The notes beneath the pieces are model-generated. The model searched no databases. It was not told the DNA's origin and saw only the letters and a program-made list of their open reading frames with translations. This document shows, one piece after another, positions 51,217-58,883 of a stretch of DNA of 64,000 bases. Position 1 is the stretch's first letter, and the number at the start of each line of letters is the position of its first letter. Source of the stretch: JBBARC01 sp040400005 (lineage in GTDB: Bacteria > Pseudomonadota > Alphaproteobacteria > Acetobacterales > Acetobacteraceae). Both the position numbers and the translations under genes were made by a program. The stretch lies in assembly GCA_040400005.1 (NCBI GenBank), contig JBBARC010000005.1, positions 1 through 64,000 on the forward strand, read 5' to 3'.

Positions 51217-51996
51217 ATGACCAAACCCACGGGCGCGCGGCTATCTGGCCACGTCGCCTTAGTATCCGGGGGGGCGGGCGGCTGCGGTGCGGCCGCCTCG
51301 CGCCTTTTTGCGTGCGAAGGGGCGGCGGTGGGCATTATCGACCGCAACCCCGACGCGGGTGAAGCCCTGGCCGCCGAATTAACCAGCGCCGGCCACACCG
51401 CCTTTTTCGCCGCCGCCGACGTATCTGATGCCGCCCAGGTGACCGCCGCCGTTAGCGCCGTGCGCCAAACCCTTGGCCCGATCACCAAATTGTTCAATCA
51501 TGCCGGCACGCTGATCGTAAAACCGTTTTTGCAAACCACCGAAACCGAGTGGGATTGGCTGATGGCGGTGAACGTGAAAAGCATGTTTTTGGTCACCCGT
51601 GCCGTGCTGCCAGATATGCTGGCGGCAGGCGGTGGCGCCATTGTTTGTACCAGCTCCATTTCAGCAGTGGCGGCAACGCCGATGGAAGTTTTGTATGGCG
51701 CCACCAAAGGCGCCTGCCACATGTTTGCCCGCGCCATTGCGGTTGAATTCCGCGATCGCGGCGTGCGTTGTAATGCGGTTTGCCCCGGCTTTATCCGCAC
51801 CCCGCATGGGCTTCGCGAAGTAGAACAGTTGCAAGCGTACGGCGTGGATGTTTCTGATGCCGCCCTTGCCGCCCAGCAAGGCCGCATGTGCGAACCTGAA
51901 GAAGTTGCTCGGGCTGCCCTCTTTTTACTCTCCGATGAGGCGAGTTTTATCAACGGCACGCATGTGTTCGTGGATAACTGTTTTACTGCGGTTTAA
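51217..51996 (+). CDS. Short-chain dehydrogenase/reductase
   Basis: This 259-residue SDR has a cofactor motif VSGGAGGCGAAASRLF near residue 15 (a G-x3-G-x-G variant) with IDRN at the end of strand 2, favouring NAD(H). The NNAG-equivalent reads FNHAGTL, the catalytic Ser is in VCTSSISAV, and Tyr-x3-Lys is YGATK. CPGFIRTPHG is also typical. It begins 5 bp after the permease stop with AAGG in the gap, so it is co-transcribed. A role on an amino alcohol or aldehyde in ethanolamine metabolism is suggested by position only. Its stop codon shares TTAA with the eutC stop on the other strand. Confidence 0.92.
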   Translation: MTKPTGARLSGHVALVSGGAGGCGAAASRLFACEGAAVGIIDRNPDAGEALAAELTSAGHTAFFAAADVSDAAQVTAAVSAVRQTLGPITKLFNHAGTLIVKPFLQTTETEWDWLMAVNVKSMFLVTRAVLPDMLAAGGGAIVCTSSISAVAATPMEVLYGATKGACHMFARAIAVEFRDRGVRCNAVCPGFIRTPHGLREVEQLQAYGVDVSDAALAAQQGRMCEPEEVARAALFLLSDEASFINGTHVFVDNCFTAV

Positions 51997-52739
51997 GGTA
52001 TCGCCGCACTGGCGGCCGCAGTTCCCAAATGGCCGGATGCCGCATCTTCTTTTAAGGAAACGCCGGTCAGGCCAATGCGGCTGGCTTCGGTCATCAACCA
52101 GGCCAGCTTGTGGGCGGCTTCGTCATAGCTCAGCCCGTGCGGATGGATATTGGAGATGCAGTTGCGTTCCGAATCCGCCCGGCCGACGCGCGGCGCAAAA
52201 GTCAGGTAAATCCCCAAACTATCCTGCACCGACAGCCCCGGCCGTTCGCCGACCAGCAGCACGCTAAACCGCGCGCCCAGCGCCTCGCCGACCTCATCAC
52301 CCAGCGCCACCCGCGCCTGACGGGCCAGCACCACAGGGGCAATGCGCCAGCCGGCCAAACGCTTGATGGCCGCCTGCACCATCAGGGCCGCGTGCGCCGA
52401 AACCGCGCTGGCCGACAGCCCATCGGCGACGACAAATACGCAATCCCACTGATCCTTGGTCAATACTTCGAGGCTTTCCGGTGCCAGCCGCCGGCCCAGA
52501 TCGGGGCGCAGCAAATAGGTTGGCCGGTCGGGCACGCGTGATGCCACATGCAGCACCTTGTGGGGGGCTAAATCGGCTTCGATCGCGGCAAAATCCGCCG
52601 CCCCATGCACCGCATCACGGGCGCGGGCATGGGCCAGTTGAAAATCGAGCGATGCTTTTGTCGGCAGCGCATCGCCGGCGCGGCCCAGCCCGATGCGGGC
52701 GCGGGTGTTGCTGCGAAAGCGATCCCAAACATCGGCCAC
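51993..52739 (-). CDS. eutC: Ethanolamine ammonia-lyase small subunit
   Basis: EutC pairs with EutB in the B12-dependent enzyme that converts ethanolamine to acetaldehyde and ammonia. A GTG at 52739, immediately after the eutB stop, gives 248 residues starting VADVWDRFRSNTRARIGLGRAGDALPT, the family N-terminus. Other blocks: DRPTYLLRPDLGRRL, VFVVADGLSASAV, LLVGERPGLSVQDSLGIYLTFAPRVGRADSERNCISNIHPHGLSYDEAA, with GERPGLS and NC.SNI as family hallmarks that contact the cobalamin. A longer upstream reading frame overlaps eutB and is not needed. Confidence 0.95.
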   Translation of the reverse strand: MADVWDRFRSNTRARIGLGRAGDALPTKASLDFQLAHARARDAVHGAADFAAIEADLAPHKVLHVASRVPDRPTYLLRPDLGRRLAPESLEVLTKDQWDCVFVVADGLSASAVSAHAALMVQAAIKRLAGWRIAPVVLARQARVALGDEVGEALGARFSVLLVGERPGLSVQDSLGIYLTFAPRVGRADSERNCISNIHPHGLSYDEAAHKLAWLMTEASRIGLTGVSLKEDAASGHLGTAAASAAIP

Positions 52740-52740
52740 C

Positions 52741-54120
52741 TTAACCTGCCAACAAACGCTGCACCGCGCGTGGTGCCGGTGGTGCCAGCCTGCCGACCCT
52801 ATCCAGCATGTCCATGCGTGCCAGCCAATCATCAAACTCTGGTGCTGCGCGTTTGCCGGTTAAGTGGCGCAACCCCAAAATATCGTGGTACGACAGGCTT
52901 TGGTAATTCAGCATAATATCATCGGCACCGGGCACGCCGATGAGGAAATTTACCCCGGCATTGGCCAGCAGAATCATCAGCGTATCCATGTCATCCTGAT
53001 CGGCTTCGGCGTGGTTGGTGTAACACACATCGCAGCCCATCGGCACGCCGAGCAGCTTGCCGCAAAACACATCTTCCAAACCTGCACGAATAATCTGCTT
53101 GGCATCGAACAAATATTCCGGCCCGATAAACCCAACCACGGTGTTCACCAGCAGCGGTTTAAACACTCTGGCAACGCCGTAGGCGCGCACTTCCAGGGTT
53201 TGCTGATCGCAGCCGTGATGGGCGCCGGCGGACAGCGCGCTACCCTGGCCGGTTTCGAAATACATCACGTTATCGCCCACTGTGCCGCGGCCTAGGCTCA
53301 GTGCCATCTCGCGCGATTGCGCGAGTAGATCGAGCGTGACCCCAAAGCCTTCATTGGCGCCCTGGCTGCCGGCGATCGACTGAAACACCAGATCGAGCGG
53401 CGCGCCGCGCTCGATTGCCGCCATCGACGTGGTGACGTGCGCCAGCACACAAGATTGCGTGGGAATATCAAAGCGCTGACGCAGCTCATCGAGCATATCC
53501 AGTAGGCGTATGCAGGCATCGACGTTGTCGCTGGCGGGGTTAATGCCGATCACCGCATCGCCCATGCCAAACAGCAAGCCATCCAAGGTGGAACCAGCAA
53601 CCCCGATGGGGTCATCGGTTGGGTGATTGGGTTGCAGGCGGCTGGCCAAAACGCCGGGGCCACCCAGGCTGGTGCGAAACCCGGTGAGCACCTGGGTTTT
53701 GGCGGCAACGCTGACCAATTCCTGGTTGCGCATTAGCTTGGAAACGGCGGCCACCATTTCGGGCGTCAGCCCCGGTGCCAAGGCGGATAAATGGGCGGTG
53801 TCGGCGTCGTAGCTAAGGATGTGTTCGCGGAGCTCCCCCACGGTGAGCGACGACACCGGCGCAAAGGCGGCGCGATCGTGGCTGTCGATAATCAGCCTGG
53901 TGACATCGTCATCTTCGTAGGGGATTAGCGCTTCGGTTAAAAATGTTGCCAGCGGCAAATCGGCCAGCGCCATTTTCGCCGCCACCCGGCGCACAGCACT
54001 ACTGGCGGCGACGCCGGCGAGCTGGTCGCCCGAGCGGTGGGGGCTTGCGCAGGCCATGAGGTCGCGCAGGTCGGAAAAGAGGTGGCGCTCGCCACCTAGG
54101 GTGAAGCTATAGCCGGGCAT
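52741..54120 (-). CDS. eutB: Ethanolamine ammonia-lyase large subunit
   Basis: EutB carries the active site of adenosylcobalamin-dependent ethanolamine ammonia-lyase. It has 459 residues, the normal size. Family blocks: AALVPYEDD-equivalent EALIPYEDDDVTRLI, QPNHPTDDP, LLFGMGDAVIGINPASDN, QSCVLAHVTTSMAAIERGAPLDLVFQSIAGSQGANEGFGV, YFETGQGSALSAGAHHGCDQQTLEVRAYG, and PLLVNTVVGFIGPEYL. It starts 82 bp from a divergent small gene; no cobalamin riboswitch is visible in that gap. The reactivase EutA and microcompartment genes are not in the window, so the acetaldehyde produced would be free in the cytosol. Confidence 0.97.
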   Translation of the reverse strand: MPGYSFTLGGERHLFSDLRDLMACASPHRSGDQLAGVAASSAVRRVAAKMALADLPLATFLTEALIPYEDDDVTRLIIDSHDRAAFAPVSSLTVGELREHILSYDADTAHLSALAPGLTPEMVAAVSKLMRNQELVSVAAKTQVLTGFRTSLGGPGVLASRLQPNHPTDDPIGVAGSTLDGLLFGMGDAVIGINPASDNVDACIRLLDMLDELRQRFDIPTQSCVLAHVTTSMAAIERGAPLDLVFQSIAGSQGANEGFGVTLDLLAQSREMALSLGRGTVGDNVMYFETGQGSALSAGAHHGCDQQTLEVRAYGVARVFKPLLVNTVVGFIGPEYLFDAKQIIRAGLEDVFCGKLLGVPMGCDVCYTNHAEADQDDMDTLMILLANAGVNFLIGVPGADDIMLNYQSLSYHDILGLRHLTGKRAAPEFDDWLARMDMLDRVGRLAPPAPRAVQRLLAG

Positions 54121-54202
54121 GGGGGGAGTATAGCGCCCGCCGGCCGCGTGGCAACGATTTCAGCGTTGGCACCGGCTACGCGCTTGATAGTATGATGCCG
54201 CA

Positions 54203-54616
54203 ATGATCCTGCCGCGCCGTGTGTTTCGCGATTTATTGCTCGGCCGGGCCACGGTGCGGGTGGTGGTGGCAAGCCTGCCAACCGAGATCGCTGCTCAGTT
54301 ATCGGCTAACACAAGCGATGTGTGGTTGGCGCGCGATTACGCCCTAAAGCTGCGCGACCGGCATAACGTCGGGTATGAGAATCTCCGCCTGGTGCAGGCC
54401 GCGATCGATCACGGTCATTGTCTATTGGGCAAAGCTGATAACCATCTTGAGTTCATCTATTTTGATGATCAGAATAGCAATCGCCCGTGGCTACTGGTGA
54501 TTAAATCTGCACGCTGGGGGCAGGAGGTTTGGCTTGTGTCGCTGTATCGCACCCACCGCCAGCAGATACAGTCGAAATTGCGGCGCCACCGGATGCTGCG
54601 CGAACACCGCGGCTAA
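54203..54616 (+). CDS. Small protein resembling a PBECR-type nuclease domain
   Basis: This 137-residue protein has no close match I can name with certainty. The pattern TSDVWLARDYALKLRDRHNVGYENLRLVQAAIDHG, then HLEFIYFDDQNSNRPWLLVIKSARWGQEVWLVSLYRTHRQQI, resembles the Barnase-EndoU-ColicinE5/RelE-like (PBECR) fold seen at the ends of phage MuF proteins and as solo genes: V.ls.dt..K...kH, then a strand pair, then l..vvK....g.e.wlvSl.r. The basic C-terminus KLRRHRMLREHRG suggests RNA binding. It is lower in GC than its neighbours and is divergent from eutB. No partner antitoxin gene is evident next to it. Confidence 0.5.
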   Translation: MILPRRVFRDLLLGRATVRVVVASLPTEIAAQLSANTSDVWLARDYALKLRDRHNVGYENLRLVQAAIDHGHCLLGKADNHLEFIYFDDQNSNRPWLLVIKSARWGQEVWLVSLYRTHRQQIQSKLRRHRMLREHRG

Positions 54617-54643
54617 ACACGCGAAACGGGCAAGGTAATAGCC

Positions 54644-54667
54644 GGCGGTTGCTGCCCTGCAACCGCC
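54644..54667. terminator. Intergenic hairpin downstream of the PBECR-like gene
   Basis: GGCGGTTGC (54644-54652) pairs perfectly with GCAACCGCC (54659-54667) around TGCCCT, 28 bp after the stop codon. No U-run follows on either strand, so it is either a weak terminator or part of a structured transcript. The rest of 54617-54854 shows no gene I can support. Confidence 0.4.
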
Positions 54668-54854
54668 AAGCTGATTTGGCCGAGGGCCTCCAAGGCTCCC
54701 TCTCATCCACGTCCCGGCAATTGGCAAACCGGTCGGGCACGGCATGGAGAGTCACCGTGTCGCCACCGCCCGTATGGCACATACGCCAAATAAAGGCAAC
54801 AGAATCAGGTGGTTGTTAACAAGCCATTGAACCGACTCAGGTTTTGCGGCGCGA

Positions 54855-55250
54855 TCACGCCACCCAAGCCGCGTTCTGCAGCACCACGCGATACAAATCG
54901 GGATCAGCGAACGTCACCCCCACCTGCTCCCAATATGGATTTTCCGCGGTAACCGGCGCGTAGCCCGCAGCCATCATGCGCGCAACCGCCGCGCGCCAAA
55001 CGCCCGCATCCGGCAGATAAAACACCAGCAAATGCTCGCCCGAGGGCGCGCCACCGGCTTTGTGCCCAACCCTGCTGGTAAATTCCAAATGATAGGGCGC
55101 GCCAGGCAAGCCCAGCATTACCCCATCAAACCCATCATGATCGGCAAAGCGGCCGATTTCGGCAAAACCCAAGCCATCACAATAAAACCGCACCACCGCG
55201 GCAAGCTGGTCGGTAGGGCGGGCGATGCGCAACACGGCTGTGCCAAGCAT
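54855..55250 (-). CDS. VOC (glyoxalase/bleomycin resistance) family protein
   Basis: This 131-residue protein is a single VOC unit made of two beta-alpha-beta3 repeats: LRIARPTDQLAAVVRFYCDGLGFAEIGRF in the first and HLLVFYLPDAGVWRAAVARMMAAGYAPVTAENPYWEQVGVTFADPDLYRVVLQ in the second. The last block (G.tf.DPdl..vvl) is the usual end of the family. Metal ligands cannot be fixed with confidence. The ATG at 55250 with GGAG upstream was chosen; a TTG at 55265 is also in frame. It follows rho by 15 bp on the same strand. Function (glutathione-linked detoxification or other) is unknown. Confidence 0.85.
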   Translation of the reverse strand: MLGTAVLRIARPTDQLAAVVRFYCDGLGFAEIGRFADHDGFDGVMLGLPGAPYHLEFTSRVGHKAGGAPSGEHLLVFYLPDAGVWRAAVARMMAAGYAPVTAENPYWEQVGVTFADPDLYRVVLQNAAWVA

Positions 55251-55265
55251 CGCCTGCCGCTCCAA

Positions 55266-56540
55266 TCAGGTGTTCATCGCATCGAAGAAATCCTGGTTGG
55301 TTTTGCTGTATTTGAGCTTGTCCAACAAGAAATCCATCCCGTCGCTGGCGCCCATTGGGTTGAGGATACGGCGCAGCACCCACATTTTGGAGAGTGTTGC
55401 TTTATCCACCAGTAGTTCTTCCTTACGGGTGCCGCTTTTGGTGATGTCGATCGCTGGAAAAGTGCGTTTATCGGACAGCTTGCGATCGAGAATAATCTCG
55501 GAATTGCCGGTGCCTTTGAATTCCTCGAAGATAACCTCGTCCATGCGGCTGCCGGTATCGATCAGGGCGGTGGCGATAATGGTCAGGCTGCCGCCTTCTT
55601 CGATATTACGCGCGGCACCAAAAAACCGCTTTGGCCGCTGCAACGCATTCGCATCGACACCGCCGGTGAGCACCTTGCCCGATGATGGCACCACGGTGTT
55701 GTAGGCACGCGCCAAACGAGTGATGGAATCGAGCAAAATCACCACGTCGCGCTTGTGTTCAACCAGACGTTTGGCTTTTTCCAGCACCATTTCGGTGACC
55801 TGCACGTGGCGGGTGGCTGGTTCGTCAAACGTGCTGGCGACCACTTCCCCTTTGACCGTGCGCGCCATGTCGGTGACTTCTTCGGGCCGCTCATCGATCA
55901 GCAGCACGATGAGAAACACTTCGGGGTGGTTGGCGGCAATGGCCGTTGCGATGCTCTGCAACATCACCGTTTTACCGGTGCGCGGCGGCGCCACAATCAA
56001 CGCGCGCTGGCCCATGCCGATGGGGGCAACCAAATCAATCACCCGCGGGGTGTGATCTTTCTGCGGGCCTTTTGCGGTGCTTTGGAAATTTTCCATTTCC
56101 ATTTTTAAGCGGCGGTCGGGATATAGTGGTGTCAGATTGTCGAAATTGATCCGGTGTTTTACCGCTTCCGGGTTTTCAAAGTTCACCGCTTCAAGTTTAA
56201 GCAGGGCGAAATAGCGCTCGCCATCTTTCGGCGCGCGAATTTGCCCTTCGACCGTGTCGCCAATGCGCAAACCATACCGGCGCACTTGGGTGGGGCTGAC
56301 ATAAATATCGTCCGGCCCGGGCAAATAATTGCTCTCCGGGCTGCGTAAAAAACCAAACCCGTCGGACAAAATTTCCAACGTGCCGCTGCCGTGGATCGCC
56401 TGGTCGTTTTCGGCCAGGGTTTTCAAAATCGCGAACATCATATCCTGCTTGCGCAGGGACGAGGCGTTCTCAATTTGTAGCGATTCGGCGTAACTCAGCA
56501 GGTCGGCCGGGGATTTGGCTTTAAGCTCAGCAAGATGCAT
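55266..56540 (-). CDS. rho: Transcription termination factor Rho
   Basis: Rho is the hexameric RNA-dependent ATPase that ends transcription at rut sites. It has 424 residues. The N-terminal LNAHLKT-like helices (LAELKAKSPADLLSYAESLQIENASSLRKQDMMFAI) and RNA-binding OSB fold (GTLEILSDGFGFLRSPESNYLPGPDDIYVSPTQVRRYGLRIGDTVEG) are followed by the ATPase core: Walker A APPRTGKT near residue 187, Walker B VVILLDSITRLARAYN, the Q-loop TGGVDANAL and R-loop region. Standard in all respects, with a 5' leader that may include autoregulatory sites not recognisable here. Confidence 0.98.
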   Translation of the reverse strand: MHLAELKAKSPADLLSYAESLQIENASSLRKQDMMFAILKTLAENDQAIHGSGTLEILSDGFGFLRSPESNYLPGPDDIYVSPTQVRRYGLRIGDTVEGQIRAPKDGERYFALLKLEAVNFENPEAVKHRINFDNLTPLYPDRRLKMEMENFQSTAKGPQKDHTPRVIDLVAPIGMGQRALIVAPPRTGKTVMLQSIATAIAANHPEVFLIVLLIDERPEEVTDMARTVKGEVVASTFDEPATRHVQVTEMVLEKAKRLVEHKRDVVILLDSITRLARAYNTVVPSSGKVLTGGVDANALQRPKRFFGAARNIEEGGSLTIIATALIDTGSRMDEVIFEEFKGTGNSEIILDRKLSDKRTFPAIDITKSGTRKEELLVDKATLSKMWVLRRILNPMGASDGMDFLLDKLKYSKTNQDFFDAMNT

Positions 56541-56755
56541 TCAACGCGCCTAAAAAGGGGGAAAAGGGACGCCAAAACCCTAAAAAGTAAGGCGTCAAAC
56601 CGCTGGCGGGCCAGCGATCACGGCTGTTCGGGCACACAATGATAACCCACCAGCCGATAAAGAAGAGGAAGGCATGCACCTGGGGACCCAGGATCGCCTG
56701 TCGGCAGAGTTGGCACATAACCGGGCGCAGTTCAAGGGGCGCCAAAGCGGGGCAC

Positions 56756-56943
56756 GGCAATCGGGTGAATGCCCAAAAAAGTAAGAATTTTCTTTTTGAC
56801 TTCCGAAAAAAGAAACAAAAAAGACTTTTTTGACGCTAGTTCGGGGCGCGCGGTGACAGGGTTGCCCCAGGCACAGCATTACAAAAGTCTTTTTGCTTCT
56901 TTTTCGGAAGACAAAAGAAGAGTCTTACTTTCACCCGATTGCC
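56756..56943. repeat. Hairpin repeat, inverted pair with near-perfect outer ends
   Basis: Outer ends GGCAATCGGGTGAA (56756-56769) and TTCACCCGATTGCC (56930-56943) are perfect inverted copies. The left unit has GTAAGAATTTT, arms TTTCTTTTT and AAAAAGAAA around GACTTCCGAA, then AAAAAAGACTTTTTT. A spacer of about 53 bp follows. The right unit has GCATTACAAAAGTCTTTTTG, arms CTTCTTTT and AAAAGAAG around a nine-base loop, then GAGTCTTACTTTC. The repeat lies upstream of rho. The remaining parts of 56541-56999 show no gene. Confidence 0.85.
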
Positions 56944-56999
56944 CTGACTTATCGGGCAGCGGGAGCTGCGGACCGTCGGGCCCCGGGTTTTCACCCGGG

Positions 57000-57704
57000 C
57001 TACGGCGGGGAGGTGGCGCGGGGATCGGGGGCGACGTCGTCGAAATCGTCGTTGTAATCTGGGGGGTCGTAGGTGGTGAAGAGAAATTCGTCTGGCCGTT
57101 TGGTGAAATCGATGTCGATGCCGAGGTCTTCGCAGATGTTGATGAGGAGATCGGGGATTTCGATGGTTTGGTCGGGGTCGGCGGCCAAATGTTCGTCGGC
57201 GCGGGCAGTGGTTTCGCGCAGGAGGGCGGCGCGGTCGGGGTGGCCGGTGGTGACCAGGCGCAAGCCCTCTTGCAGCTTGGCGCGGCGGGGGTCTGGCGGC
57301 TGGCGCATGGGGGCGCGGGATGTGTTGGCGGTGTTGGACGTGCCTGCGGCGCTGGCGGCAAGGCGCGCTTCGAGGGCTATGCAGTCTCGCACTATGGCGG
57401 CGAGGCGGGTGAAGAGCACGGCTGGGTCGGCTGGTTTGGCGGATGAGGGTGTGGACGGGCGACTCGCGAGAGGACGCGGCGCAGGGGCGGGGTTTGCGTG
57501 GGATTCCGCCGGTTCGCGATCCGCTTGCGGCTCGGCCGGCTGGGTGAGTGACGGTTGTTCGGGTTCGGCCCAGTCGGTCAGGGTGCGGGCGGCGGCGGCG
57601 CGGGCCAAGCCCATGGCGAGGTCCGCCAGTTCCGCGCACAGGCGCATGTGGCGCTGCGTGCGGTCTTCGGCGTCTGGCGGTTGACTGGGCTGGGTTGGGA
57701 TCAC
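57000..57704 (-). CDS. Hypothetical protein, Ala/Pro-rich with acidic C-terminus
   Basis: I do not recognise this 234-residue protein. Residues about 15-45 form an amphipathic helix (RTQRHMRLCAELADLAMGLARAAAARTLTDWAE). Residues 45-95 are low-complexity Ala/Pro/Glu, and 95-130 contain another helix (LFTRLAAIVRDCIALEARLAAS). The C-terminal third has RRAKLQEGLRLVTTGHPDRAALLRETTARADEHLAADPDQTIEIPDLLINICEDLGIDIDFTKRPDEFL, which looks like a real folded segment, ending in acidic DDFDDVAPD. Base composition is very GC-rich with strong third-position GC, as expected for a real gene. No signal peptide or membrane segment; function unknown. Confidence 0.6.
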   Translation of the reverse strand: MIPTQPSQPPDAEDRTQRHMRLCAELADLAMGLARAAAARTLTDWAEPEQPSLTQPAEPQADREPAESHANPAPAPRPLASRPSTPSSAKPADPAVLFTRLAAIVRDCIALEARLAASAAGTSNTANTSRAPMRQPPDPRRAKLQEGLRLVTTGHPDRAALLRETTARADEHLAADPDQTIEIPDLLINICEDLGIDIDFTKRPDEFLFTTYDPPDYNDDFDDVAPDPRATSPP

Positions 57705-57829
57705 GATGCTTCGCGCTTACTGTTAGTTAACAATAATAACGATACTGTATGACCGGCTATCTAGGCAAGTGTTTTTTGTGTGCATAGTGTTTTTAGGAGT
57801 TATTTTGGGTAACTACTTTGGCCGCTTGC

Positions 57830-58257
57830 TCAGGTATCCCACGGGTTGAGGAGGGCGACTCGTGTTGTCTCAAAATCGCCGGTATCGCGCGATACCAGCG
57901 CCAAGCCATGGTGCACGGCGGTTGCGGCAATGATGGGGTTGGATTGGGAAAAAATATGACCCGACTTGCGGCCGTCTTCGACCAGGGGAGTCGCCACTTA
58001 AACATAATGTCTTCGCTAACCGGTAGCACGCGCTGATCGAACATCGGCCGCACCTTATGCGCAAGCCAAGCGTTCAACTCAGCGCGGCGAGAGGCGTCGG
58101 GCGCGCGTTCGATACCGAAGCGAATTTCCGCGAGCGTGACGGCACTTACGCACAGCAGGTCCAGTGGTTGGCTGGCAATGAAGGTCCGGACTTTCGGTGC
58201 CGGTTTTGGACGGCGAAGTTCGGAGAGGATATGTGTGTCGCGCAGCCAGCCCGTCAC
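57830..58257 (-). pseudogene. VapC/FitB-type PIN toxin, frameshifted
   Basis: GTG at 58257 begins VTGWLRDTHILSELRRPKPAPKVRTFIASQPLDLLCVSAVTLAEIRFGIE, a typical PIN-domain ribonuclease N-terminus (first Asp in LRDTHILSE, Glu in LAEIRFG). At about 57983-57988, in a run of C residues on the coding strand, the frame shifts. The expected continuation (LVEDGRKSGHIFSQ, SNPIIAATAVHHGLALVSRD, TGDF..TRVALLNPW) is present in another frame, ending at the stop at 57830. The fourth acidic residues are therefore lost in the frame actually read, and the product should be inactive. The start overlaps the stop of the antitoxin remnant (GTGA). Confidence 0.85.
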
Positions 58258-58331
58258 CGATCGACCCCGCGCACCCGCATTGGCTCGCGTGACGGATCAA
58301 TGTCGCATTCGCGATAAGGAGACTGTTGCAT
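58254..58331 (-). pseudogene. Antitoxin remnant (C-terminal end)
   Basis: The last 20-25 codons read SPYRECDIDPSREPMRVRGVDR before a stop that overlaps the PIN toxin start, as in intact Phd/FitA-type antitoxin-toxin pairs. No DNA-binding N-terminal domain precedes it; the sequence further upstream belongs to the opposite-facing module. The antitoxin has therefore been truncated. Confidence 0.6.
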
Positions 58332-58377
58332 GCAGCCGCGCGACCAAACACCAGCGGTGCCGATGACCTTCGAATGA
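58318..58377 (+). pseudogene. Possible second antitoxin remnant
   Basis: A short frame, MQPRDQTPAVPMTFE, ends in TGA overlapping the ATG of the plus-strand PIN toxin (ATGA), the expected layout for the last codons of its antitoxin. An in-frame stop at 58315 cuts it off upstream. Too short for family assignment. Confidence 0.4.
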
Positions 58378-58798
58378 TCCTGCTCGATACGAAATTGGTA
58401 TCGGAGCCGTGGAAGCCCAAGCGTGATGCGCACGTGGTGGCGTGGATCGATGCCCAAGCGGTCGAGACATTATATTTGTCTGCCGTTACGGTGGCAGAGT
58501 TGCGTTTCGCCATTGCGGCGATGCCGGTGGGACAGCGGCGCCGCGTTCTGCATGACCGCTTGGAAGGGGAGCTGCTGGCAGTGTTTGCGGGGCGTGTTCT
58601 GCCCTTCGATCTGGACGCGTCGCGCGCCTATGCTGACCTCATGGCAAAGACAAAAATCGCGGGACTGGCGATCAGCATGGCCGATGGCAACTCGCGGCGA
58701 TTGCCGCGGCGCGCGGCTTTTTTGTGGCCTCGCGCGATGTTGCGCCGTTTGACGCGGCTGGTGTCGGCTTTATCAACCCATGGGCGGCCGCGCCCTAA
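58374..58798 (+). pseudogene. Second VapC/FitB-type PIN toxin, frameshifted
   Basis: Begins MILLDTKLVSEPWKPKRDAHVVAWIDAQAVETLYLSAVTVAELRFAIAAMP, a PIN domain of the FitB group with its first Asp and Glu intact, through LPFDLDASRAYADLM and AISMADG. At about 58687-58691 one base appears to be missing. The expected continuation (LAAIAAARGFFVASRDVAPFDAAGVGFINPW) is found in the next frame and ends at TAA 58796-58798. The uncorrected frame reads on to 58976 with unrelated residues. The catalytic Asp in ASRD is lost in the frame as read. Confidence 0.83.
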
Positions 58799-58883
58799 CG
58801 GGGGGCAGTTTTGCGCGCATCCGGGGTCATTCCGTTACCCAAGCGACCAACGCCAAAGCGGACATGGCGAGACGAAGGACTAT

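Noticed and set aside
54121..54202. Cobalamin riboswitch upstream of eutB
   Set aside because: The gap is only 82 bp and lacks the conserved B12-box sequence, so it is too short for this riboswitch.
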